Shown here: in pieces, positions 1 through 8,331 of the stretch | Layout of the letters: each line of letters opens with the position of its first letter | How positions within the stretch are numbered: the first letter of the stretch is position 1 | From: Aquibacillus kalidii | Lineage (GTDB): Bacteria > Bacillota > Bacilli > Bacillales > Amphibacillaceae | Direction: 5' to 3' | Length of the DNA: 64,000 bases | NCBI RefSeq assembly: GCF_014280935.1 | Contig: NZ_JACLZI010000011.1 | Span: 59,234 to 123,233, forward strand | Notes under the pieces: generated by a model | What the model saw: the letters and a program-made list of their open reading frames with translations, nothing else | Database searches by the model: none | Told to the model about the DNA's origin: nothing | Position numbers and translations under genes: made by a program

Positions 1-221
1 ATTGTGTTGATTAACATGATAAATAGAGCAACAATGCTAATCCAAAACATGAATTTGCCCCGCGGTCGGTAATAGGAACGTTTGCCAAAAAATAGACCAG
101 CTCCACATAGCGCTATTAAAAAGAGAAGAGCTGTATCAAGGAAGATCACTTCCACTAAAAATAGAATAATAGTTGCCATTAACAATATATCTACGATGTT
201 CATCTTATTACTATTTAACAT
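1..221 (-). CDS. liaF: LiaF-like membrane protein, N-terminal part (runs off window)
   Basis: The first 73 residues of a membrane protein that continues past the left edge. What is visible is a run of hydrophobic segments separated by a basic loop (FFGKRSYYRPRGK), as in the N-terminus of the LiaF/VraT (YvqF) family. LiaF is the membrane inhibitor that keeps the LiaS kinase silent until the lipid II cycle is disturbed. The name rests mainly on position, since it follows liaI and liaH on the same strand. A GAGGAG ribosome site precedes the ATG. liaS and liaR are expected just outside the window. In Bacillus subtilis liaG lies between liaH and liaF; here there is no room for it. Confidence 0.68.
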   Translation of the reverse strand, partial: MLNSNKMNIVDILLMATIILFLVEVIFLDTALLFLIALCGAGLFFGKRSYYRPRGKFMFWISIVALFIMLINT

Positions 222-250
222 AGGCTTCTCCTCTTTACATTCAGTGTTTA

Positions 251-284
251 TTAGGACTAGAGGTCAACTGCCTCTAGTCCCTAA
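251..284 (-). terminator. hairpin between liaH and liaF
   Basis: An inverted repeat of about 13 bp with one bulged base (GGACTAGAGG / CCTCTAGTCC core) lies in the liaH-liaF gap. It lacks a strong T-run, so it fits a leaky terminator or processing site that makes liaIH transcripts more abundant than liaF. That role is inferred from how lia operons are usually expressed. Confidence 0.5.
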
Positions 285-299
285 TAGCTTACCATGAAT

Positions 300-929
300 C
301 TATTTCGAAGTAGAAACACTTTTTTCCAATTCAGCAAACCTTGCATCAAGTGTGTGGAGTCTGTAGTCTGATTGCACTTGATTTTCAATTCGTTCAATGT
401 AGCTTTCTAGCTCACTAAATTTTGCCGCACTCTTTGACGCGATATCCGCGTGAAGCACCTTATTCATCCCTTTATGCGCTCTAGCGATATTTTCCCGGTT
501 TTTCAGCTCCATACGTTTAACATAAAGATCCTTCAATTTATGCTTCATTTGCACATATTTAGCTTCAAGCGCTTCTAGTTCCTTAATTGTTTTATCATTG
601 ATTTCGTTTAGACGACTAACACGTGCTTCAAATAATTGTTGTTCCTGAGAGGCTTGTTCATGCAACTCTGTTTCATTGGCTTCTATTGCCAGGTTAGCCT
701 GACGCGTTCTTTTTTCCAGCATCATTTTTGCTTGATTTAATTCCTTGGAAATTTCTTGCTTAATAACATATTGTTTTTCAACTAAATGCTTCATACGACG
801 AACCTCTTGCTCACATTCCCTCACGTACTGGTTAACGTGTGAAATTGGGTTCCTTTGTTCCTTTTGATCTAATAATTCATGAAAATCAGCCGCTACCGTG
901 TCTTTAATTCTTGTAAATAAGTTTGCCAT
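300..929 (-). CDS. liaH: PspA/IM30-family membrane stress protein
   Basis: A 209-residue, almost entirely helical protein of the PspA/IM30/Vipp1 family, whose members form large oligomers under the cytoplasmic membrane and protect it during cell-wall antibiotic or proton-leak stress. The sequence starts with a short amphipathic helix (MANLFTRIKDTVAADFHELL) typical of membrane-binding PspA proteins. It continues as a long charged coiled coil to about residue 200, with no cysteines apart from one near the start. Length matches LiaH/PspA (about 220 residues). It lies 21 bases downstream of the liaI-like gene and upstream of the liaF-like gene, so the LiaH assignment is favoured over a free-standing PspA. 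It is probably co-transcribed with liaI from a LiaR-dependent promoter. Confidence 0.85.
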   Translation of the reverse strand: MANLFTRIKDTVAADFHELLDQKEQRNPISHVNQYVRECEQEVRRMKHLVEKQYVIKQEISKELNQAKMMLEKRTRQANLAIEANETELHEQASQEQQLFEARVSRLNEINDKTIKELEALEAKYVQMKHKLKDLYVKRMELKNRENIARAHKGMNKVLHADIASKSAAKFSELESYIERIENQVQSDYRLHTLDARFAELEKSVSTSK

Positions 930-950
930 TTGTTTAATCTCCTTTTATTA

Positions 951-1271
951 TTAAAATTTATCTGTTGCGAATAACTCATCTTCCATGTATCTATCTTTCT
1001 TGTCTTGTTTCCATTTTTTATAAGTATAGTAAAGCACCACAAAGGAGGCGACGCCGATTAAAGCTGGGATGTTAGAGAACGAAATCGCTAAGCTTATTAG
1101 TATGACTAATCCCCATAGTACCTTCCCCGAAACGGAGTATGCCAAGATGAACTTTTTTGTTGCGTAGTAAGCGATACAAATGCTTACAGCTAACATAATC
1201 ATTGGTCCTAGGTTTGCCAAGGTGATAATCGCCGCGATGATTCCTAGTACTACTAGTAAAAATGTTTTCAT
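951..1271 (-). CDS. liaI: LiaI-like small membrane protein
   Basis: A 106-residue protein with three to four hydrophobic segments (about residues 3-20, 22-35, 46-60 and 65-82) and a charged cytoplasmic tail rich in K, D and E. This fits LiaI, the membrane anchor that recruits LiaH to the membrane. An AAAGGAGGG ribosome site precedes the ATG. It is first in the lia operon. Upstream on the minus strand is a TATGAT box (about 1308-1313) with only a poor -35, as expected of an activator-dependent (LiaR) promoter. I could not confirm a LiaR box by eye. Confidence 0.72.
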   Translation of the reverse strand: MKTFLLVVLGIIAAIITLANLGPMIMLAVSICIAYYATKKFILAYSVSGKVLWGLVILISLAISFSNIPALIGVASFVVLYYTYKKWKQDKKDRYMEDELFATDKF

Positions 1272-1339
1272 GTTTTATTCCCTCCTTTCTTTCATGTTTC
1301 TATCATATCCTGAACCCTTGGTCTGGATAACGGGCTTGA

Positions 1340-1660
1340 GCTATATTTGTGACTAGGACTTGAGGCTTAGCGCCTAACTTTGAGTGAGGAAAGGTACTTT
1401 TATGCAAGAACATTAGCGCAGAGCGACGGTTAGCGACGCAGGACTGGGACTCGAAACAAGTAAAACACTTGTTTCTGCGTTGATTACTCCAAGTAGCGTG
1501 CGGTTACTCGTCCAACCGGAAACATTGGACTGGGCCATAGGAGATAAAGGCAACACAGTGAACGAAGTGATTCCAGAAATTCGACTGAGCGTAGAATTGT
1601 TATCGTACTGAGGCGAGGGAAGGTCTCGCTAGTCGCTGGCAACTAGGGTGGATGAGGCTG
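1340..1660. repeat. intergenic repeat, family B (copy 1)
   Basis: About 320 bases of gene-free, comparatively GC-rich sequence between the lia operon and the next gene. Positions 1542-1587 closely match 39302-39346: both read AGATAAAG, then CAC/GTGAACGA/GTGATT, then AAATTCGACTG. An upstream AGCRCAGAGCG block is also shared (1414 and 39277). No open frame with a ribosome site covers it. It is best read as a decayed member of a dispersed intergenic repeat family with internal dyads. Function unknown. Confidence 0.55.
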
Positions 1661-1701
1661 ATTTTGCATGTTATCCACATTTCACAGATTTTCTAAACAA
1701 T

Positions 1702-1730
1702 AAAAAAAACTTGGTTTGTTAGACCAAGTT
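1702..1730 (-). terminator. rho-independent terminator
   Basis: Stem AACTTGGT / ACCAAGTT with a 6-base loop, followed on the minus strand by a run of eight T. It overlaps the last codons of the gene ending at 1719. Confidence 0.85.
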
Positions 1731-2294
1731 AAGTTGCTTTTCTGTGATAATGGTTGAGGCTGATTCTGCTGAAGTAAGATAAGATGATAGATCCCCTTGA
1801 TAGATTAGTTTAAGTTGATACCATTGCCTTAAATCCTGGGGCTTCGTTAAACAGTGAGGTTTTTTATTTTCATAAATACCACAGTCTGAAAGAATCGTTG
1901 CGATAAATTGGGAGCAGAAAAAGGCATTTTTTCTTTCCAGCTCTTTGTTGATAAACACTCCGAATAATCCCAATACATTATATCTATATTCACTTTTATT
2001 AGCTTCCATCTCATAAATAATCTTACGTATTTTATTAAACTCTAGATCAGATACTGAAAAACTATAAACTGCACACTTAGCTTTATTAAAAAAAGGTATA
2101 CGAAGATCCTCTTTAACAAAACCACCAATGAAAGGATTGCGTGGACTCTTTCTACCGAAGCTATACACTTCCTGTAACCCCTCATCCAATGCAATCGATG
2201 CGTGATTTAAAGTAGAATTCGTGCAAATATTTATTGCACGAGTAAGTAATGTGCCTGTATCTGAAAAGAGAAGATATACTTTCCTTGTGCCCAT
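1719..2294 (-). CDS. YiiX/YycO-type permuted papain-fold protein
   Basis: A protein of about 191 residues with the layout of the YiiX/YycO (YaeF) branch of NlpC/P60, a circularly permuted papain-like fold. Near the start is a His motif (LNHASIALD) and near residue 125 the Cys motif (FFCSQFIA), the order expected for the permuted enzymes. Family members are thought to be cysteine amidases or peptidases; the substrate here is unknown. There is no signal peptide, so it is probably cytosolic. The frame extends to a TTG at 2339, but the ATG at 2294 has a GGGGGGAATAGG ribosome site and the TTG has none. A second, divergent relative lies at 24376-24852. Confidence 0.65.
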   Translation of the reverse strand: MGTRKVYLLFSDTGTLLTRAINICTNSTLNHASIALDEGLQEVYSFGRKSPRNPFIGGFVKEDLRIPFFNKAKCAVYSFSVSDLEFNKIRKIIYEMEANKSEYRYNVLGLFGVFINKELERKNAFFCSQFIATILSDCGIYENKKPHCLTKPQDLRQWYQLKLIYQGDLSSYLTSAESASTIITEKQLNLV

Positions 2295-2483
2295 CCTATT
2301 CCCCCCAAGAGAGCCATTCTCTTTACTATCTGCTAGCAACAGTACGATTTTAGATTGTACTTAGCCAACGACTTGAAAATTGATTGTTGTTCTTAATATA
2401 GTATATAGGTTGGAATCTGGCAAGAAGTGGATTTTTGGAAAATGATTTTCACAAGCATTTAAGCAGCTCTTCTTTTTCATTTG

Positions 2484-2865
2484 GTTAACTGCCCTCTTAC
2501 GTCGCGAGTTTTCTCTTTTAATTCTTTTTCACTTCGTTAACTGCCCCCTTACATCGCGAGTTTTCTCTTTTAATTTTTTTTCGCTTCGTTAACTGCTCCC
2601 TTACATCGCGAGTTTTCCCTTTTAATTCTTTTTCGCTTCGTTAACTGCCCTCTTACATCGCGAGTTTTCTCTTTTAATTTTTTTCGCTTCGTTAACTGCC
2701 CTCTTACATCGCGAGTTTTCCCTTTTAATTCTTTTTCACTTCGTTAACTGCCCCCTTACATCGCGAGTTTTCTCTTTTAATTTTTTTTCACTTCGTTAAC
2801 CGCCCTCTTACGTCGCGAGTTTTTTCTTTTAATTCTTTTTCGCTTCGTTAACTGCTCTTTTGTCA
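2484..2865 (+). repeat. 52-bp tandem repeat array 1
   Basis: Seven full units plus a partial eighth. GTTAACTGCC-type unit starts fall at 2484, 2536, 2588, 2640, 2691, 2743, 2795 and 2847, so the period is 52 bp with a single 51. Each unit reads CGTTAACTGCCCTCTTAC, then a TCGCGAG block, a T-rich stretch and TTTTTCRCTTCG. It fills the 544-base gap between the genes ending at 1719 and starting at 3801, with no reading frame of its own. The same 52-bp unit type recurs, in the same orientation, at 28391-28615 and 63802-64000. Confidence 0.9.
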
Positions 2866-2883
2866 TTAGTTAAGCAACATTCC

Positions 2884-3801
2884 TTAAATATAATAACAAT
2901 GTTGACCTTGTCCTTGCTGTTTCATTTCTTTTTGCAATACTCTCCGTATTGTTAACTTAGACTCTACCACATCACACCATTCAAAGATGCTATTTGTCGT
3001 TATCTTACGCTTAGGGAAAAGAATTTGAAATTCTCGTACACTGCGAATTATACCTGCATCAATTCTTTCGACATGTCCACATTTCTCACATAATAATTTT
3101 AGCCTCGGAAAAGCGGTTAATCCATTATGACATTCCGGGCATAAAATCCCCTTCCGCACCTCGGAATACTCATAATCTGGTAAGCGAGTGAAAGGAGATT
3201 CCTCTATGTGTAATGACAATAGTTTGGAAGCTAACTTCTCTTGCTTGGCACTAATCACGTTTCCGATTAAACCGTTATTTAATTGTTTTAAATAACGTGA
3301 AATTTGTGGATAGAATACAATTGGTGGGTCTATTGGAGCTTGGTATAGATAAAATTCGGGGTTAATAAAAATTAAATGAGATTCTATCAGAAGGTTGATT
3401 CGGAGAGATTGGAGTAATTGACGGAGCATTGCTTCACATCTTCTTAGCTGGTGGAGGGGGTTCTTGATTTCGGTGCCAGATTTTGAAAACCATTGCTCTC
3501 CTTGGGCATAAAAGTCTCCTTTGTAGTTTTTCACTTCAAACACTATAATTTTTTGTGGCGTTATTACTAGGGAATCAATCTGAAACATCGTACCATTATG
3601 CTCTAATAGGAGGTCGTTTAACACGATACTGCACTTACCATCTAACGCTTCAGACAATAACTTATCAAATTCACACTCCCCATCAAATCCTTGCAAACTA
3701 TTTAAATAAGATTGTGCGTCTTTATCCATTAATTCAGATCTACTATCCAAGCACCCAAGCAATTCAAGTTCTTTTGGTTTTGAACGCATTTTTCTAATCA
3801 T
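2884..3801 (-). CDS. NERD-domain protein with C-terminal zinc ribbon
   Basis: A 305-residue protein with an N-terminal NERD (nuclease-related) domain: GFDGECEFDKLL (residues 38-49), QIDSLVI (74-80) and FEVKNYKG (88-95). These give the E, D and ExK residues of the restriction-endonuclease-like fold. A C-terminal zinc ribbon follows (CPEC at 221-224, CEKC at 238-241). NERD proteins are inferred nucleases or nucleic-acid binders; no substrate is established for this type. An AGGAAGTGG ribosome site precedes the ATG. It stands alone between a 52-bp array and topB, with a terminator on its upstream side, so it is probably monocistronic. The pairing of NERD with a zinc ribbon suggests DNA or RNA binding. 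Confidence 0.78.
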   Translation of the reverse strand: MIRKMRSKPKELELLGCLDSRSELMDKDAQSYLNSLQGFDGECEFDKLLSEALDGKCSIVLNDLLLEHNGTMFQIDSLVITPQKIIVFEVKNYKGDFYAQGEQWFSKSGTEIKNPLHQLRRCEAMLRQLLQSLRINLLIESHLIFINPEFYLYQAPIDPPIVFYPQISRYLKQLNNGLIGNVISAKQEKLASKLLSLHIEESPFTRLPDYEYSEVRKGILCPECHNGLTAFPRLKLLCEKCGHVERIDAGIIRSVREFQILFPKRKITTNSIFEWCDVVESKLTIRRVLQKEMKQQGQGQHCYYI

Positions 3802-3843
3802 AGCCCACTTCCTTTCTTACCCTTACTATAAACCAAAATAAAT

Positions 3844-3871
3844 AGGGTGCCAATTCCAATTTGGACACCCT
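3844..3871 (-). terminator. terminator downstream of topB
   Basis: Stem AGGGTG-CCAA / TTGG-ACACCCT just downstream of the topB stop. The flanks are A/T-rich on both sides, so it could serve either strand. Confidence 0.65.
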
Positions 3872-3879
3872 AAAATTGA

Positions 3880-6054
3880 TTATTTCTTCAGTTTTGCTAA
3901 CGCTTCTGCTAATGCTGGGTTAGTGAATTCTTCATTTTGCTTCTTCAAATACTTATTAACATCGCGTTTTGTTGCTTTACTATTATTTTGATTTTTTTTG
4001 CGTTTGTTGAAGGTTGATAATTTTTCACGGTGACCACAGCTACAGGTGAACATTTGCCCTTCCCCTTCACCACGTAAATCAAGCTTCTTATGACAGTTCG
4101 GACAACGCGCATTTGTTTTCTTGGCAATGTTTTTCTTTTCTCCACAAGAACGATCTTGGCAGACAAGCATTTTACCATTTTTGTTGTTGATCTCGAGCAT
4201 TAACTTACCACAGCTAGGGCATTTTGTTCCGGTAACGTTGTCATGCTTAAATTTAACATCAGTGCCTTTAATCTCTTGAACAACTGCTTTTGCATAACCT
4301 TTCATTTCCTTAATAAAAATATCTTTTTTCAGCTTACCCTCCGCAATCGCAGATAACTTTTGTTCCCACTCTGCTGTTAAGGATGGTGACTTCAAATCAG
4401 CCGGCACTAGATCCAGCAGCTGTTTTCCCTTTGAGGTAATAAAAATATGCTTGCCGCGTTTATCCATATATGCACTGTTAAATAATTTTTCAATAATATC
4501 CGCACGCGTTGCAACAGTACCTAATCCGCCTGTTTGATTCAACGTTTTCGCTAAATCTTTGTCCTCACTAGTTAAATATCGGGTTGGATTTTCCATTGCT
4601 TGTAGTAAAGCACCCTCGGTGAATCGTTCTGGAGGCTTTGTCTGCCCATTGGTTAGCTTCACATTAATTCCTGATAGTGACTCTCCCTTTGATAGTCCCG
4701 GTAAGGTCTGATCCTTCTCTTCTGAGTCATCATCATCGTATCGATTATTGTAGACTTCTTTCCATCCTTGCTTCTTAATTACTTTCCCTTTTGCTGTAAA
4801 TGTTTCTCCACCAATATCGACAGCCACCGTTGTTTGCTCATACTCAAAAGCTGGTGACAATACTGCTAAAAACCGTTTAATAACTAAGTCGTAAATTTTT
4901 CGTTCTTTATCATTAAGGTCGGATAAAATAACAGCTTGTTCCGTCGGGATAATGGCGTGGTGATCGGAGACTTTTTTATCATCGACAAAGGACTTGTTCA
5001 CTTTGATATCCGTTTTCACTAGTTTTCCAGCTACTTTCGCATATTGGTCGACTCCACACGCACGAAGACGATCCTTCAATGTTGGTACAATATCTGTAGA
5101 AATATATCTAGAGTCTGTTCTAGGGTACGTTAAGACCTTATGCTGTTCATATAACTTCTGCATGATTGATAACGTTTGTTTTCCAGAATAACCGAAAATA
5201 CGGTTCGCATCTCTCTGTAATTCGGTTAAGTCATAAAGCTGTGGAGCAAAGCTTTTCTTGAACTTTTTATCAACAGATGCTACCACTGCGTCCTTATCCT
5301 TCACTTTAGCAAAAATCTTTTCGGCTACCTCTTTAGAGAAAATTCGTGTATCATTACTGGCACTTTTCCATGTTAAAGAGAATCCCCTATTCGTATCGGC
5401 TTTCAAACCATAATAGTCTTTTGGTTTAAATCCTCGGATTTCTTCTTCCCTTGCTGCAATCATAGCTAATGTCGGTGTTTGGACTCGTCCACTAGACAGT
5501 TGGGCATTGAATTTTGTCGTTAAAGCACGTGTCGCATTTAAGCCTACATACCAATCCGCTTCAGATCTAGCTACTGCTGACGCATATAGGTTTTCGAATT
5601 GTTTACCAGGCTTTAGTTGATTAAATCCATCTTTAATAGCTTTGTCGGTAACGGAGGAAATCCACAGTCTTTTAATTGGCTTATTTACCCTAGCCTTTTC
5701 GATAATCCACCTTGCAACTAGTTCCCCTTCACGCCCTGCGTCAGTAGCAATGACAATTTCAGATACATCTTTTCTTGTTAGTTGGGTTTTAACAGCACTA
5801 AATTGTTTCCCTGTTTTTTTCATTACAACTAGCTTTAAGTTTGGTGGAAGCATTGGTAACTCTTCTAGCTTCCATGTTTTATATTTATCGTCATATACCT
5901 CAGGGTCAGCTAACGTCACGAGGTGACCTAGCGCCCAGGTAACAATGTATTTTGATCCTTCAAAATAGCCATTGCCTTTTTTACTGCAGTTTAGAACTCT
6001 TGCAATATCTCTACCTACAGAAGGCTTTTCAGCTAATACTACCGTTTTACTCAT
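3880..6054 (-). CDS. topB: DNA topoisomerase III
   Basis: A type IA topoisomerase of 724 residues that relaxes and decatenates DNA through single-strand passage. It starts with the family's MSKTVVLAEKPSVGRDIA, the first strand of the TOPRIM domain. TOPRIM acidic residues are in DAGREGE (105-111). The catalytic tyrosine is Tyr310 in LTYPRTDSRY. The C-terminus carries cysteine-rich zinc segments (CPSCGK, CPNCHKK) and a basic lysine-rich tail, giving the usual Bacillus TopB length. The open frame extends 12 codons upstream to 6090, but ATG 6054 has an AAAGGGATGG ribosome site and matches the family start. It is monocistronic, with a terminator after it. Confidence 0.95.
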   Translation of the reverse strand: MSKTVVLAEKPSVGRDIARVLNCSKKGNGYFEGSKYIVTWALGHLVTLADPEVYDDKYKTWKLEELPMLPPNLKLVVMKKTGKQFSAVKTQLTRKDVSEIVIATDAGREGELVARWIIEKARVNKPIKRLWISSVTDKAIKDGFNQLKPGKQFENLYASAVARSEADWYVGLNATRALTTKFNAQLSSGRVQTPTLAMIAAREEEIRGFKPKDYYGLKADTNRGFSLTWKSASNDTRIFSKEVAEKIFAKVKDKDAVVASVDKKFKKSFAPQLYDLTELQRDANRIFGYSGKQTLSIMQKLYEQHKVLTYPRTDSRYISTDIVPTLKDRLRACGVDQYAKVAGKLVKTDIKVNKSFVDDKKVSDHHAIIPTEQAVILSDLNDKERKIYDLVIKRFLAVLSPAFEYEQTTVAVDIGGETFTAKGKVIKKQGWKEVYNNRYDDDDSEEKDQTLPGLSKGESLSGINVKLTNGQTKPPERFTEGALLQAMENPTRYLTSEDKDLAKTLNQTGGLGTVATRADIIEKLFNSAYMDKRGKHIFITSKGKQLLDLVPADLKSPSLTAEWEQKLSAIAEGKLKKDIFIKEMKGYAKAVVQEIKGTDVKFKHDNVTGTKCPSCGKLMLEINNKNGKMLVCQDRSCGEKKNIAKKTNARCPNCHKKLDLRGEGEGQMFTCSCGHREKLSTFNKRKKNQNNSKATKRDVNKYLKKQNEEFTNPALAEALAKLKK

Positions 6055-6153
6055 ATTATTCCATCCCTTTCGAAGGTTTGCTTCTATCACTTTATCACAT
6101 TTTCTTCATAATAACGAAAATGGCACGTACTCATGAAAGCACGCACCACTAAA

Positions 6154-7368
6154 TTAAATTAACAATGATTCATTTTCATATATATAGGAATAGCGGATAT
6201 CAATAAACAGGAAGTACTGATCTGATAACGGAAAACTAAACGTACGGATCATTTCTCTCGTATCAATATCAGAATAAATATCTGATAACGTACCCCTATT
6301 CCATGTTTTCATGTTAATCATATTTTCAAGGAAATAGGGACGGAATGCCCAGTTTGAACCTTTCTTATCAGGTTCCACAACCCAATCCTCTTCTTGTTTT
6401 CGAAAGTTGGATGATATTTGTTGACCATTACTATCACATATATACATACGGAAACTTTCTTTATTAAAGTTGGCTGTCACCAGTTCGATAAAGGAATCCA
6501 CTTTCTTATTACCAGACCATTGTGGAAGCATTGCCTTAATCCGCTCTTCCCAGTTTAAAACGTGAACCAAGCGTTGCTCTATTAACGATTTCTCACGTTG
6601 AATATATTCAGAAACTTTTTCCCCTATATTAACTGTTAGTTTATGCTCCGCTTGTATAGTTAACTCCGGCTTAGCGAGGTAATAACCTTGATAGTAACGC
6701 CCTCCATATTTCCATGCAAAATATAGCTGGAAATCATCTTCAATATATTCGAATAACATAGCCGCACCGATTCTTCGTGCTAGCATGGAGAGGGAGTACA
6801 TGATATCTTGAAAACCATCTGAGTTATGGTTGCGAATGGTCCTTGTATCTATTTTTAAAATATGTGGTTCAAGCTGACGAATTCGGTCAATATTGGAACT
6901 CTTTGCACCAACTCGGTCAACGGCAATTTGTATTCCATAGGTTTTATAATAAAGAAGTAAATGATTGAGCGCTTCAAAGTCTTCATCAAAATCATGCTCC
7001 GTAACCTCTAGCACAATCCTGTCCATAGGGAAACCTTTTTCCTCATATAAGATAAGCATATTTAATAAATCCTCGCCGTCATTAACCATTAATTGCTTTG
7101 CATTACGGTTTATAAACAATAGCCCAGTCCTTTGTGATTCCAAAAAATCATTAATAGCGATTTCCAAAATGTGTTGATCAACCTCCACTTTAAATTCCTC
7201 GGGTACATCGGTATCAAGGAAAAAGTCCCCAAGGCTTATCAACTTTTCTCCGTCATCGTAACGACCAAGCACTTCGTATCCGATTACATTATGCCTAATA
7301 GCACTAATAACTGGTTGGTAAACTGGCTTAACTTTATGTAAATTACTCACTATGTCTAAAGGATCCAT
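6154..7368 (-). CDS. ykuI: EAL-domain protein with YkuI-type C-terminal sensor domain
   Basis: A 404-residue protein that aligns end to end, from memory, with Bacillus subtilis YkuI: an EAL domain (about 1-250) followed by a PAS-like YkuI_C domain (about 260-400, ending SYIYENESLLI). The EAL motif reads YEVLGR (Glu32), EVTEH is at 121-125 and KID at 172-174. The usual DDFG loop is DRVG (Asp151, Arg152), so the second metal-binding Asp is missing, much as in YkuI, where it is Asn. YkuI binds c-di-GMP but is not known as an active phosphodiesterase, so a receptor role is more likely than hydrolysis. A strong GAGGAGG ribosome site precedes the ATG. It is monocistronic. Confidence 0.88.
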   Translation of the reverse strand: MDPLDIVSNLHKVKPVYQPVISAIRHNVIGYEVLGRYDDGEKLISLGDFFLDTDVPEEFKVEVDQHILEIAINDFLESQRTGLLFINRNAKQLMVNDGEDLLNMLILYEEKGFPMDRIVLEVTEHDFDEDFEALNHLLLYYKTYGIQIAVDRVGAKSSNIDRIRQLEPHILKIDTRTIRNHNSDGFQDIMYSLSMLARRIGAAMLFEYIEDDFQLYFAWKYGGRYYQGYYLAKPELTIQAEHKLTVNIGEKVSEYIQREKSLIEQRLVHVLNWEERIKAMLPQWSGNKKVDSFIELVTANFNKESFRMYICDSNGQQISSNFRKQEEDWVVEPDKKGSNWAFRPYFLENMINMKTWNRGTLSDIYSDIDTREMIRTFSFPLSDQYFLFIDIRYSYIYENESLLI

Positions 7369-7761
7369 ACGTCTCCCTCCTCTTAATCACTAAATTGTAA
7401 TCAAAAATTTACAAAGCGTACTTCTATTATAAATCATGAAGAAATATGATGGCTATAATTAGGTAATTATTAGTTAATTTGTGTAAAAAATTCACTCATA
7501 CATCTTACTGTAGCACACTTTCCTAGTAGAAAGGCATTCCTTGTTCATTCATTTGACATGAAATTTACAAAAATCATCTTGAAAAAATATAATGGGATGT
7601 ATTATAGTATTCTTACAGTTTTCATAAGAAAATTGTCCACTATTAAATTGAAATATTAAATGCAATGTAAATCGTTCTTTTGAAAGAGGAATCTATAATT
7701 ATTTGAAGTTAGGGTTTTTAACTGATAGATTATTATTATTTTGATAAATAAAGTATGTAAA

Positions 7762-7788
7762 GGAAACCTCTCTTGCTCTTCATTCGTA
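7762..7788 (+). promoter_or_regulatory. candidate ECF-sigma promoter for the Spo0M-like gene
   Basis: GGAAAC at 7762-7767, a 17-base spacer and CGTA at 7785-7788 resemble the sigma-W type signal (TGAAAC, 16-17, CGTA). It lies about 85 bases before the start. Spo0M genes are sigma-W targets in Bacillus, as I recall, which supports the call. The rest of the 7369-7872 gap is A/T-rich and holds a sigma-A-like TTGAAA/TATAGT pair near 7580-7610. Confidence 0.5.
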
Positions 7789-7872
7789 AAGAAGTTATAC
7801 AGACTAGATCATAATGTGAGCAAATAATTTCAACTGTGATAAGGGTTTACAACAATTTTAGGAGGTCCCTAA

Positions 7873-8259
7873 TTGGTATCAAAATTGCTAAGTTTCATCA
7901 AATTCGCTGCACCAAAAGTAGATCTTGTGCTAAATACGTCCGAGCTTAAAGCTGGAGAACAACTATCAGGTAAGTTTTTTCTAAAGGGCGGCTGGGTTTT
8001 ACAAAAAGCTAAACGATTAGAGTGCGACTTTATTAGAGTTTGTCCTGGAAAAAAACCAGAAGTAATCGAGCCTGTTAAAACTTTACTAATGTCTAGATCG
8101 ATCGAAGCAAATGAGAAAACGGAAATCTGCTTCACCTATCAATTACCAAAAGAATTACCACCAACATGCGCACATGTCTCTTATCGACTCCAAACGAAGC
8201 TTGTATTGGCCGATGATTCGAAACATACCGATCATGATGAAGTAATTGTAACTGCCTAA
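7873..8259 (+). CDS. short Spo0M-like (arrestin-fold) protein
   Basis: A 128-residue protein matching only the N-terminal arrestin-like half of Spo0M (SpoOM), which is normally about 250 residues: VDLVLNTSELKAGEQLSGKF and a C-terminal DDEVIVT-like strand. Spo0M is a cytosolic beta-sandwich protein with a role in sporulation control and envelope physiology; its exact activity is not known. It begins at a TTG directly after AGGAGGT, the strongest ribosome site nearby, and stops cleanly before a terminator. It therefore looks like an intact short family member and not a frameshifted one. A candidate sigma-W-like promoter precedes it. Confidence 0.75.
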   Translation: MVSKLLSFIKFAAPKVDLVLNTSELKAGEQLSGKFFLKGGWVLQKAKRLECDFIRVCPGKKPEVIEPVKTLLMSRSIEANEKTEICFTYQLPKELPPTCAHVSYRLQTKLVLADDSKHTDHDEVIVTA

Positions 8260-8292
8260 CAAGGAATTAAATCTATACAGAGCATATAATTG

Positions 8293-8323
8293 TAAAAGCT
8301 GCTGATTATACAGCAGCTTTTTT
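8293..8323 (+). terminator. terminator, probably bidirectional
   Basis: AAAAGCTGCTG / CAGCAGCTTTTTT hairpin between the convergent genes ending at 8259 (+) and 8332 (-). There are A and T runs on opposite sides, so it can serve both strands. Confidence 0.9.
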
Positions 8324-8331
8324 AAAGTCTT

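Noticed and set aside
82..297. Plus-strand open frame of 71 codons at the left edge
   Set aside because: It is antisense to the liaF-like gene and has no ribosome site or family resemblance.
2484..2865. CRISPR-like array of regular repeats
   Set aside because: The whole 52-bp unit is conserved, with no variable spacers and no cas genes in the window; the same holds for arrays 2 and 3.
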